The position numbers and the translations under genes were made by a program. The notes under the pieces were generated by a model. The model saw only the letters and a list, made by a program, of their open reading frames with translations. It was not told the origin of the DNA and searched no databases. DNA of 64,000 nucleotides from contig JANQJU010000006.1 in NCBI GenBank assembly GCA_028281495.1, positions 1 through 64,000 of the forward strand. Direction: 5' to 3'. The DNA is from SAR324 cluster bacterium (GTDB lineage: Bacteria > SAR324 > NAC60-12). Below are positions 53,664 to 62,225 of this stretch, piece by piece. Within the stretch, counting starts at the first letter, position 1. The number at the start of each line of letters is the position of its first letter.

Positions 53664-55937
53664 TTAAGAATAAGTTGCTGTCCCGAACGGACCGGGAATC
53701 GACAACTCGGTTTGAAAAAGTTCTACCGTGTTATGAATACTTCCATTGTTCAGTTCCCCCCCCATCGCAAGCATGGACATTTGGGTTCCTGCCCCTCCCT
53801 GACGAAATAGAGCTGAGAGGGTTTCTGAGCTTTGAACCCATACGAACCCATTGAACTTTTCCGAGCGCTGCGTGATGTTTGCGCCGCCATGCCCAGTGTT
53901 GCCCCCAGCCACCATGGCCACATTTTGTGTTCCGGCAATGGCAAAGCTGCGACGGGGTTGATTGAGTGGCGTAGTATGGGACCAGCTCAGGCCATTGAAT
54001 TTTTCCACACGATGCGTCGAAACCTCGGTCACGTCGATTCCACCGACGGCTAGCGCGGCTGTTTGCGTGCCACACCCCTCTATGAAGCGACTGCCATGAT
54101 TCATGTTCCACCCTGTTTGCGTGCTCCAGGAAACCCCATCATATTTCTCAGTTCGGACATCATAAGATCCCCCTCCAAAAGACAGCGCCGCATTCATCAC
54201 TCCCGCTGGGGCGTTTTGGTGTTCGGGTTGCGTTAAGGTCGCCGCGTTGCTCCAGGTGGAGCCATTGAAATGTTCGGAACGATCAACGGTTTGTTGGCTA
54301 CTCGTTCGACCGCCAAACACAATCACCGCATTAGAAATCCCCGCAGCTCCCTTACCGAGGGTTCCCACGTTCATCGGATTTCGGGACGTCCACGCATTGC
54401 CATCATGGTGTTCTGTAGAAGAGAACGCTCCCGTATCGGTATTATTGGTACTGCCACCCGCCACTAAGGTACTCTTCATTCGACCTACACTCGCCGTTCC
54501 TTGCCGAGCGTTATTAAGGCTAGCTCCCAGAGTCCAAGTGCCATCACCCAAATCGATCCGTTCCAAATCATTCCAGGCGTATTGGTCTTCCAGGGTCCGC
54601 GCCGCATCGTAACGGGGGACCCAATCGATCTGAAGTTCGGCAGGGCCTGTCACAGACACAGCAAGCGATTCATCCACGACAAAAAAAGCCTCCTGATCGG
54701 TATTCTTCGCGGTCACGCGCAATTGCATAGGCAGGGAACCAAACCATTTAGCAGCCAAGTTCGAATTACTGGAGCTGATATTCCCCGCGGCGATGAGTCC
54801 AGCAAAAACATTCCCAGCACTGCCCCCTCCGACACTATTGACAGGATTCGCAGGACGCATCGCCCAAGCATATCCATTGTACTCTTCTGTAGATTGAATA
54901 TTGATGGTATTGGGGCCTGTTTTTAAACAGGCATTTTGCAGGCCCATCACAAAGGGTGAATTGATGGCTGTGTTGCTCAATTCGGATGCGGCCCAAGCCT
55001 CTCCAAAGAATTTTTCTGTAGTATCGGTGGGGCCGGAGATGCCGTAATCGTATCCATTTGTCGCAATACAAGCATTTGCATGTCCGGCCCCGCCAAAGCC
55101 ATGCCGTTGGGCACCCATCTCCGGGGCAGCCGAAAAACTGTTTCCATTGTAGCGAAACACGGCACTCTGGGCAGAACTCCCATTGTGGCCTCCGGCAAAC
55201 AGAGCACTGTTTACTTTCCCCATGCCTCCGTGAGAGGTTCGTCCCCCCCAACTTCCACTCAAGGTGAACGTGTAACCATTGTAGCGCTCTCCAGTTGAGA
55301 TATAGCCCGAAGCGTATCCTCCGTGAATGACCCCGGCATTTCGGTTTCCTGTTGCGGCATGTTGACTGTGCGCCACCACCGTGTGGATAAAAGCACGCCA
55401 ACGGTCTCCTAGAAATTCCTCGCTCAACGTTGTGGATGTCCCCGAGTGCCCACCCGTGGTCCCTCCGGTCAAGATGGCACTATTTTGTGCTCCGAATGCT
55501 TTTCCGCCTCCCCGGGGGCTCACCGTATTTGCGGTCGTCATCCACATGTTTCGAACCAATAGGGTCGAATGGGGATGGATATGAACGGGACGGGAACCAC
55601 TCTCTGTGATGACAATTTCTTGGTGCAAGGCATTCAACGCCACTTGCGTCACTGCGGTGGCGGACGCGGGAAGCGCCACGCCTCGTGGGGTGGTATGAGT
55701 GACCCCCGTGGTGATGTCATAGACCACCATCAAGTCACTTTCGGAGACCGCTCCCATTTCCTCCAATAGACTCAGATCTTGGGATAATTTAGTATCGGCA
55801 TAGGCTTTGGTAGCTTTTTGAGTGGCCAATCGCTCATCAGATTCCGCCGAAAGCACGGGATCGGTATCCAACACATTGGGGGCAAACTGACTGGATTTGA
55901 CTGCTTTTCCACTACGAACGAGATTTGAATTAGACAT
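53664..55937 (-). CDS. Tail-fibre-like double Kelch-propeller protein, copy 6 (clade C)
   Basis: 757 residues. N-terminus SNSNLVRSGKAVKSSQFAPN, VLDTDPVLS, then DERLATQKATKAYADTK; VALNALHQEIVI and PVHIHPHSTLLVRN linker. Six plus six repeats around KWFGSLPMQLRVTAKNTDQE to IDLGDGTWT. Close to copy 7 through propeller 2 (GAGTQMSMLAMGGELNNGSI against GIGTQMSMLAMGGESNSGTI) and farther from it in propeller 1. This is uneven divergence along the gene, consistent with partial gene conversion. Confidence 0.85.
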   Translation of the reverse strand: MSNSNLVRSGKAVKSSQFAPNVLDTDPVLSAESDERLATQKATKAYADTKLSQDLSLLEEMGAVSESDLMVVYDITTGVTHTTPRGVALPASATAVTQVALNALHQEIVITESGSRPVHIHPHSTLLVRNMWMTTANTVSPRGGGKAFGAQNSAILTGGTTGGHSGTSTTLSEEFLGDRWRAFIHTVVAHSQHAATGNRNAGVIHGGYASGYISTGERYNGYTFTLSGSWGGRTSHGGMGKVNSALFAGGHNGSSAQSAVFRYNGNSFSAAPEMGAQRHGFGGAGHANACIATNGYDYGISGPTDTTEKFFGEAWAASELSNTAINSPFVMGLQNACLKTGPNTINIQSTEEYNGYAWAMRPANPVNSVGGGSAGNVFAGLIAAGNISSSNSNLAAKWFGSLPMQLRVTAKNTDQEAFFVVDESLAVSVTGPAELQIDWVPRYDAARTLEDQYAWNDLERIDLGDGTWTLGASLNNARQGTASVGRMKSTLVAGGSTNNTDTGAFSSTEHHDGNAWTSRNPMNVGTLGKGAAGISNAVIVFGGRTSSQQTVDRSEHFNGSTWSNAATLTQPEHQNAPAGVMNAALSFGGGSYDVRTEKYDGVSWSTQTGWNMNHGSRFIEGCGTQTAALAVGGIDVTEVSTHRVEKFNGLSWSHTTPLNQPRRSFAIAGTQNVAMVAGGNTGHGGANITQRSEKFNGFVWVQSSETLSALFRQGGAGTQMSMLAMGGELNNGSIHNTVELFQTELSIPGPFGTATYS

Positions 55938-55978
55938 AACGGTTTTTTGGGCTAAGAGTTGTTAATCATTGACGACAA

Positions 55979-58255
55979 TCAAGCGTGCGTCACAGTTCCA
56001 ATCGTGCCAGAGAATGGCAGTTCTGTTTGAAACTTCTCTACTGTGCTGTGTATCGTCCCACTATTTGACTCGCCTCCCATAGCCAACATGCTCATCTGCG
56101 TGCCGATTCCTGGTCGTCGGAAATGGGCTGCGAGCATGTTGCTGGCGTTGATCCATAGGAAGCCATTGAATTTTTCAGAACTGTTCAAATAGGTGGCGCC
56201 CGTGCCAAATCTCCCCCCTCCGATCAGTCCCATGTTTTGGGTTCCTGCGAGGGCAAAATGCCATCGCGATTGATTCGCTGGAACCGAAGAAGCCCAGCTA
56301 TAGCCATTGAATTTCTCCGTGCGTTCCGCAGTGACCTCACCGGATTGCAAACCTCCCACAGCCAACGCCGCATTTTGGGAACCCAAGCCCCCCATATAGC
56401 GACTTCCTGTGTTCAGATTCCATCCGGTTTGGGTACTCCAGATGACGCCATCGCATTTTTCGGTACGCCGATCATAGCCTCCCCCGCCAAATGACAAAGC
56501 AGCAGCTACCACGCCCGCGCTCCCCACTTGGTGTTCTGTGGTTGACAAATCAGGACCGTTGCTCCAAATCGATCCATTGTAGAATTCGGAGCGTCGGACC
56601 AGCTGGGAATCAATTTTTTGTCCCACGTAAACGATGGCGGCGTTGGCCACTCCTGCACTGCCACTATCTACGGTTCCGATGTTCATATTGTTCTGGGAAA
56701 GCCAAGCACTCCCATTGAAATGTTCCGTCGACGGGGATGTTCCGGTGTGAGTCGTGCTGGTACTGCCACTCGCAACGAGCGTACTTTGTGCTCGGCCCAC
56801 GGCAGCACAGCTTTGCCGGATGCTGGTCATAGCAGCGGCGGCGGTCCAAGCGCCGTCCCCCAAGTCAAATCGTTCTAGGTCATCCCAATCGCTTTGGGCC
56901 GCCAGACCCAGGGCCGTATTGCCTTTGGGCATCCATTCAATTTGAAGTTCAGAAGGCCCGGTGATGGGCAATGCGATGGAATCGCCCATCGCGAACAACG
57001 ATTCCTCATCGGTATTCTCTGCGGTCACTCGTAACTCCATGGGAACCCGTCCGAACCATTTTTCGCAACTGGTGATCGGGCTATTGAACCCGTTGTATCC
57101 CGAGGCGTGCAGTCCTGTAGAAGCATTCCCCATCCCGCCCGCATTGCTTGCTGTGTAAAGGGGTTGTTGGCGCACCACCCAAGCACACCCATTGTATTCT
57201 TCTGCCGAAGCCGTGCTGCTGGAGTTCAAACCAGCCGTGAGGCAGGTGTTTTGTAATCCGATGACGATCGTGCCGCTGTGATTGGTGTTGGTCGAATCGG
57301 ACATCACCCACGCGTCTCCAAAAAATTTCTCAGTGCTGGTGACACTACCGGAGACCCCATAATGATAGCCATTCACTACAATGCTCGCATTCGGACGACC
57401 GGCCCCTTTCACGCTATATCGAGTGATCAAGAGTTTTGTTGTTTCCGAAAAAACAGACCCATTGTAGCGAGTCACCCGGTCGGACCCCGTTACCCCATTG
57501 TGGCCTCCGGCAAATAAGGCATTGTTCACGCCTCCCATGGCCGCATGCCCATGCCAAGCCCCTGGATCGTGGGTAAAACTGAAGGCATTGCCGTTGAAGC
57601 GTTCGGCATTGCTGACAAGACCATGGAACGTTCCACCCTGGATGATGCCGGAATTCCGATTTCCCGTCCCAGAATGGCCCATTCGGGATTGGTTGGCACT
57701 GATGGAAGCTCGCCAACTGTTGCCTAAAAATTCTTCGGTGCTTGACACCGAAGATCCGGAATAGCCTCCGGGCGCCCCACCGGTCAGTAAGGCACTGTTT
57801 TGTGATCCAAACCCAATCGTGCTTTCGCGGGCTGTGCCAGTGGTCCCAGTCATCATCCAGGCGTTTTCAACCCAAAAGGGGGAATGGGGATGGATGTGTA
57901 CATTGACTGGACCATTGGTGCCAATGCTGACTTCTTGGTGCAATGCATTCAATTCCACTTGGATCACACTCGACTGTGCTCCTTGCATGAGCAGGGTTCC
58001 CTGCGTGACGACATGGGGCACGCTCGTCGTGACATCATAAATGAGCATCAGGTCGGAATCAGCTCCTGCATTGGTGGTTTCCAACGTGCTGAGATCCTGA
58101 GGCATCTTGGTATCCGCATACCCTTTGGCTGCTTTTTGTGTGGTCAATCGATCATCGGCATTGGTGGAAAGGGACGCATCTGGGTCCAACACATTGGGGA
58201 CAAATTCCTCGACAGGAAGTGCTTTTCCACTCCGGAACTGGGCTGAATCAGACAT
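55979..58255 (-). CDS. Tail-fibre-like double Kelch-propeller protein, copy 7 (clade C), first of array
   Basis: 758 residues; the first fibre gene transcribed after the virion-type genes. N-terminus SDSAQFRSGKALPVEEFVPN, VLDPDASLS, then DDRLTTQKAAKGYADTK; ELNALHQEVSIG and VHIHPHSPFWVEN linker. Six repeats, spacer KWFGRVPMELRVTAENTDEE to FDLGDGAWT, six repeats, end EKFQTELPFSGTIGTVTHA. Its place directly behind the structural genes makes it the copy most likely to be expressed strongly if transcription falls off along the 16-kb array. Confidence 0.85.
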   Translation of the reverse strand: MSDSAQFRSGKALPVEEFVPNVLDPDASLSTNADDRLTTQKAAKGYADTKMPQDLSTLETTNAGADSDLMLIYDVTTSVPHVVTQGTLLMQGAQSSVIQVELNALHQEVSIGTNGPVNVHIHPHSPFWVENAWMMTGTTGTARESTIGFGSQNSALLTGGAPGGYSGSSVSSTEEFLGNSWRASISANQSRMGHSGTGNRNSGIIQGGTFHGLVSNAERFNGNAFSFTHDPGAWHGHAAMGGVNNALFAGGHNGVTGSDRVTRYNGSVFSETTKLLITRYSVKGAGRPNASIVVNGYHYGVSGSVTSTEKFFGDAWVMSDSTNTNHSGTIVIGLQNTCLTAGLNSSSTASAEEYNGCAWVVRQQPLYTASNAGGMGNASTGLHASGYNGFNSPITSCEKWFGRVPMELRVTAENTDEESLFAMGDSIALPITGPSELQIEWMPKGNTALGLAAQSDWDDLERFDLGDGAWTAAAAMTSIRQSCAAVGRAQSTLVASGSTSTTHTGTSPSTEHFNGSAWLSQNNMNIGTVDSGSAGVANAAIVYVGQKIDSQLVRRSEFYNGSIWSNGPDLSTTEHQVGSAGVVAAALSFGGGGYDRRTEKCDGVIWSTQTGWNLNTGSRYMGGLGSQNAALAVGGLQSGEVTAERTEKFNGYSWASSVPANQSRWHFALAGTQNMGLIGGGRFGTGATYLNSSEKFNGFLWINASNMLAAHFRRPGIGTQMSMLAMGGESNSGTIHSTVEKFQTELPFSGTIGTVTHA

Positions 58256-58360
58256 AACGGCTCTTAGATTAGAGGGTGTTCATTGAGAAGGTGCCCTGCA
58301 CAGGCACGGTGGAACTCCGCCAAACCACCGCTTTCTATGCAGGAACACCATGAAAGCTCA

Positions 58361-59164
58361 TCAAATGTGACTCACCGGACGTTGAGGCAACACATGAACG
58401 GTGGTGGCACTCAAGGCTTGGAAAATCACATTGGAAATATCCGGTTCCGTGGCAGTATAGGCCCCGGCGGTGGTCGGATCAGTGTAATAATATTGCCCTG
58501 GGGTGAGCCCAGTGAACCCTTCCACATGGCCAAAGGTGGTGATGGTGATATTGTCGCCCTCCACCAAACTCACCACACCAATGGCCAAAGTATTGGCTGC
58601 ATTGGCTTGGGCTTTCGTCCAACCGGTGCCGTTGTGGTACACCAAATCCGTGGGTACCAATCCATGGCCGGGCTGGATGAACGACTTGGATATGGCATGC
58701 CCTGAACCGCCTCCTGCCACATTGGAGGGAAGCATCTGTGCGCGCACCCGGCTGTAGGCAAACGAGGTTGCCATTGCGTTTACCGAAAAATCGACGGTGA
58801 TGGTGGTGTCGTTGCCATCATAGCTTTGGTTCACGATGTGCCCGTATTGCATGGTGCTGTCGCTATTCAGCACACGAAACGCTCGGTCGTTGGTCAACGT
58901 GGCGGTCATGTCCACTCCAGGCACGAGGATCGTGGTCGAATCAATGCGGGAGGCATTGGAAATGTTGAGCCACATTTCCACGCTCACCGCCAAAGAGTTG
59001 AGAAAGTCAGAAAGCGTGGAATACCCGTTGCGAGCCGCGACCAATTCGGAATCGGCTGCGACAGAATTCACCAGCATGTTGTTCAAAAAGCTGACGAATG
59101 TGGATTCAAAGAAGGCAATGTTAGGTGTAGGGACATCTTGGTCCCACCAATTTCTGTTCGCCAT
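58361..59164 (-). CDS. Virion/tail structural protein
   Basis: 267 residues from ATG 59164 (MANRNWWDQDVPTP) with GAGGG five bases upstream; a start seven codons earlier would overlap the previous gene. The N-terminal part is helical (SFLNNMLVNSVAADSEL). The C-terminal part has GLTPGQYYYTDPTTAGAYTAT and NVIFQALSATTVHVLP, a block I know from phage tail-fibre-associated and decoration-type proteins. Likely links the baseplate to the fibres, given its place between them. Exact role not known. Confidence 0.7.
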   Translation of the reverse strand: MANRNWWDQDVPTPNIAFFESTFVSFLNNMLVNSVAADSELVAARNGYSTLSDFLNSLAVSVEMWLNISNASRIDSTTILVPGVDMTATLTNDRAFRVLNSDSTMQYGHIVNQSYDGNDTTITVDFSVNAMATSFAYSRVRAQMLPSNVAGGGSGHAISKSFIQPGHGLVPTDLVYHNGTGWTKAQANAANTLAIGVVSLVEGDNITITTFGHVEGFTGLTPGQYYYTDPTTAGAYTATEPDISNVIFQALSATTVHVLPQRPVSHI

Positions 59165-59171
59165 AAGTCCC

Positions 59172-60680
59172 TCACAAAACTTCACGTAGTTGGAAAGAAA
59201 CTGACCGAGTTCGTTGACCAGAATAGCGCCCCGGCGGAATACTCATGAACTTGAAATATCCAGAGTGCCGAGATTCGGTATCGATGCCATCCAGGACCAA
59301 ACAGGCCAGGGATTTTTTATCATGATCATCGGCGAAGTCTTTGAAGCGATGAAACTCCTCAACGGAAGCAAATTCGATATCGCCTTCAATCACCCGCGCT
59401 TTTTTACGATTTTTGGCATGCATGCTGCCATCTTCCAGCACCACCAGAAGGCTGGCCGAATCTTGTCCATCCTGCATGCCGACATTGGGATTGGGAAACC
59501 GGATCGCAAACCCTGCTTTGAGGATTCCCCCACTCACCCCATAGCGAATTTCCTTCACCGTGGCGGAAGTGGAAACTCCCGGATGGGTGGCCGGGTCCGG
59601 TGATAAGGTCACTCCATTCGCCCCAATGCCATTGCCACGAATGTGAGTGATCTGGTGCAATTTCGACACGCTCCCCAAGTCATCTGGGGAAAACCCGGTC
59701 ACCGTCACAAAGGTCGTGGCGGTATTGCTCAATTCAAATGTCCACGGGCTAGAATTCGTTACATTTTCAATGAAGAAACATTGATCGTTGATTTCTAGAG
59801 GGCTTCCATTCACCGAGATCCCGGTCACCACCACCCGATCTCCTGCGGAAAACTGGGGGTCGGTGAGCGTTTCGATGCGGATGTTTCCATTGGCGGCGCG
59901 CGAGATCCGCCGAACGTCACTCGCCGTGGCTTCTTCCAACAACACGATGCTTCCAATGTCGACATTCAGATCTTGCGTTAACGGAGCGGGAGAGCTGCCA
60001 TCGGTGAAGCGCCCTTCGTGGTTCCCGGTGGAACTCTCCCAGTGGGTGATCGTGCCACCTTTGTGGTCCAAATTCGCCGTGAGCGAAATCTGTAATTCGG
60101 ATTCCTTCAACGTGTAATTCAGACTGCCCCACGATTGTTGATGGATGCGAATCTGACCTTGAAACCAGTCCGTGAAGTTTCGGATTTCCCGAAACTGCAG
60201 TTCCCCGGTATTGAACACCCGTTGAAGGGTGCCCCCCGACACATAGGCAGTGAATCCACTGCCATCGATGGGTGTGCCAGAGGCATCTTGCAATTGCAGT
60301 GTGGTGGGAGACACCACCACCACTTGAAACTCCCGATGGTTGACTTCGATCATCCCGTTCACCCCTTTGAAGTAAACCGTTTCACCGGTTTTGCATTCAT
60401 GGGGTTCTGCGGTGGTCACCACCACCGGAGACGCGGTGGTGAAACCGGTAACCGCAACCGTTTGACTCATCAAACGATAGCTTCCAAAGTCAGAGCGCAC
60501 ATTCCCCATCAAGAAAGCACTCGTGGAACTACTGACGGTGATCGACAGTTGATCGTAGCAACAATTAGAAACCCACAGCACTCCTGGAGAATCATCAACG
60601 AGATTCTCAGAGGTGTAGCTAGACAGCACGCCGTTGAGCGCGGCGAGGGCTTTGATATTATTTCGGACAATGATCTGCAT
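59172..60680 (-). CDS. Phage tail/baseplate-like protein with FCCH-type beta modules
   Basis: 502 residues, ending eight bases before the next gene's start. Two modules of the type seen in phage tail proteins (similar to the E1-enzyme FCCH fold): TTASPVVVTTAEPHECKTGETVYFKGVNGMIEVNHREFQV (about 80-125) and RIETLTDPQFSAGDRVVVTGISVNGSPLEINDQCFFIENV (about 258-300). The C-terminal ~100 residues contain SVEEFHRFKDFADDHDKKSLACLVLDGID and FQLREVL, like tail proteins that contact the hub. No enzymatic motif. Baseplate or tail-tip role is inferred from order. Confidence 0.65.
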   Translation of the reverse strand: MQIIVRNNIKALAALNGVLSSYTSENLVDDSPGVLWVSNCCYDQLSITVSSSTSAFLMGNVRSDFGSYRLMSQTVAVTGFTTASPVVVTTAEPHECKTGETVYFKGVNGMIEVNHREFQVVVVSPTTLQLQDASGTPIDGSGFTAYVSGGTLQRVFNTGELQFREIRNFTDWFQGQIRIHQQSWGSLNYTLKESELQISLTANLDHKGGTITHWESSTGNHEGRFTDGSSPAPLTQDLNVDIGSIVLLEEATASDVRRISRAANGNIRIETLTDPQFSAGDRVVVTGISVNGSPLEINDQCFFIENVTNSSPWTFELSNTATTFVTVTGFSPDDLGSVSKLHQITHIRGNGIGANGVTLSPDPATHPGVSTSATVKEIRYGVSGGILKAGFAIRFPNPNVGMQDGQDSASLLVVLEDGSMHAKNRKKARVIEGDIEFASVEEFHRFKDFADDHDKKSLACLVLDGIDTESRHSGYFKFMSIPPGRYSGQRTRSVSFQLREVL

Positions 60681-60683
60681 GGC

Positions 60684-62225
60684 TCAACTTCTCACTAAAA
60701 TCGATTTGGTGCCTTTGCCGGAAAACGTGGTCTGTTCCTTCAAAAAATCCCAACCGCGTACCCCCGTCACAATCATCGTGCAGGAGAGGGCGGTATTGGG
60801 ATCGGTCCAGGTCAACAGATCGCCTGGGCGCGTTTCGAAGTCGATTTCCGGAACGGTGATGGAAAATTCAGTTTGTTCCTCCGTGGCCATATAAGCTCGC
60901 AAAATCTTTTGCATCTGCGCATCGGACTCCACATAGGCATCCACACTGATGGGATTGCCTGTAGTGAACCGTTGGCTATTGACAAAAGCGTACTTTTCCA
61001 AGGTTCCCAACCGCTTGGCGGTGCCAGAAAAGGGAGATCGCAATTGCCATCGGCTTTCCGCACGAGCAATCGGCGCGGGTTCGCTCACCGCATTGCTCAA
61101 AAATGTTTCCACAGTTTTGGGCGTCTCGGTGTAGGCGCGGTCCACGAGATGCAGCGTCGAGCCTCGGATATAGAAAAGATGATTGAAATTGATTGCCACC
61201 CGTTCCAGCATTTCTTTGATTTTCATCTGAGTGCTGATGATGAAAGAGATGGAAATCTCGTTGGATTGTGGCGCCTTGGTGGCATCCAGGGTCAATCCTA
61301 AGCGGGTGCAGGCATATTGGAACAACTCCAACAAATAGGCGGCATTGATCCCCAACCCAGTCACACTCACTTCACCTTGAATGACTCCATTGAGTTGGAT
61401 CTCTTGGGCCGTCGGTGGCACGGAAAATTGATCCGGGGTGCTCCAGGTCGTTCCAACCAACACACCATCTTCAAACACATGAATGGTCTGAGTCGGATCG
61501 AAATGAGGGTTGACCAGCAGATCTTCTTTCTTTTTGACCGTGCTTTGGTGAGTCACCACCCCAAAAGCCATTGGCCGCACCACCGGAACACTCACATGGC
61601 CAGCCCCTTCGATTCCCATGAGATGTTGGGTGGCATCCGTGTCCTTCAAATCAAAGGTGTTTTCATCCACCAGCACAACTTCGAAAACACGATCTGACGT
61701 GCCATCGTAATTGAGCGTCGTGGCATTCAATCCTTCAAAAATGGCTTCACTGCCGTCAATCAATTCATGGGCATTGGCGGTCACGCGAATCACCCCGGAA
61801 GCATCCACGAGTTGTTCGACCAAAATCCGCCGTTCGTCCAAGGACAGCTCCAACAAATCTTGTTCCACATCGGCGTCCAAGAGATCGAACATCACCGAGG
61901 TGGACCGAATCTCTCGAATGGATCCTTTCCCCGAAAACAGAGGCTCTTCTTGTTCGCCAAATTGGATTTCCACGTCAAACTCCCCACTGGGCGGGGGCCA
62001 CGTGCCATCGAAGTAGTTGAACACGGCGCTTGGATCTTCCGGGTCGTGCCGGATTTCCATCGACCCGAACTGCTGTTTGACATAGCTTTTCCCAGTGAGT
62101 GACAAACTGGGGGGTGCAATCACTTGACGACTGTATTGCACGCTACCGGGATAATCCGTCGTGGAGATGTATTTGGGACTTCCTCCACTCAGGGTAATTT
62201 TGCACAGAAAGAGTTCGCGGCTCAT
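60684..62225 (-). CDS. Phage tail hub/baseplate-like protein
   Basis: 513 residues. It starts four bases inside the tape-measure-like stop (62222/62225). The N-terminus MSRELFLCKITLSGGSPKYISTTDY resembles proteins following the tape measure in siphovirus-type tails. An FCCH-like insert lies at about 145-205 (GVIRVTANAHELIDGSEAIFEGLN ... DENTFDLKD). The second half (about 305-500) reads as a beta-rich hub: ISTQMKIKEMLERVAINFNHLFYIRGSTLHLVDR and ITVPEIDFETRPGDLLTWTDP, similar in spirit to gp27/distal-tail domains. I infer assembly at the tail tip; the precise family is not certain. Confidence 0.65.
   Translation of the reverse strand: MSRELFLCKITLSGGSPKYISTTDYPGSVQYSRQVIAPPSLSLTGKSYVKQQFGSMEIRHDPEDPSAVFNYFDGTWPPPSGEFDVEIQFGEQEEPLFSGKGSIREIRSTSVMFDLLDADVEQDLLELSLDERRILVEQLVDASGVIRVTANAHELIDGSEAIFEGLNATTLNYDGTSDRVFEVVLVDENTFDLKDTDATQHLMGIEGAGHVSVPVVRPMAFGVVTHQSTVKKKEDLLVNPHFDPTQTIHVFEDGVLVGTTWSTPDQFSVPPTAQEIQLNGVIQGEVSVTGLGINAAYLLELFQYACTRLGLTLDATKAPQSNEISISFIISTQMKIKEMLERVAINFNHLFYIRGSTLHLVDRAYTETPKTVETFLSNAVSEPAPIARAESRWQLRSPFSGTAKRLGTLEKYAFVNSQRFTTGNPISVDAYVESDAQMQKILRAYMATEEQTEFSITVPEIDFETRPGDLLTWTDPNTALSCTMIVTGVRGWDFLKEQTTFSGKGTKSILVRS

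Noticed and set aside
41947-58255. Diversity-generating retroelement acting on the fibre genes
   Set aside because: Variation is spread over loops of all repeats, with no short template/variable repeat pair and no reverse-transcriptase gene visible in the window.
41947-58255. Long open frames on the plus strand opposite the fibre array and the Rhs gene
   Set aside because: They follow the codon register of the minus-strand genes, lack ribosome-binding sites and homology, and are shadows of codon bias.
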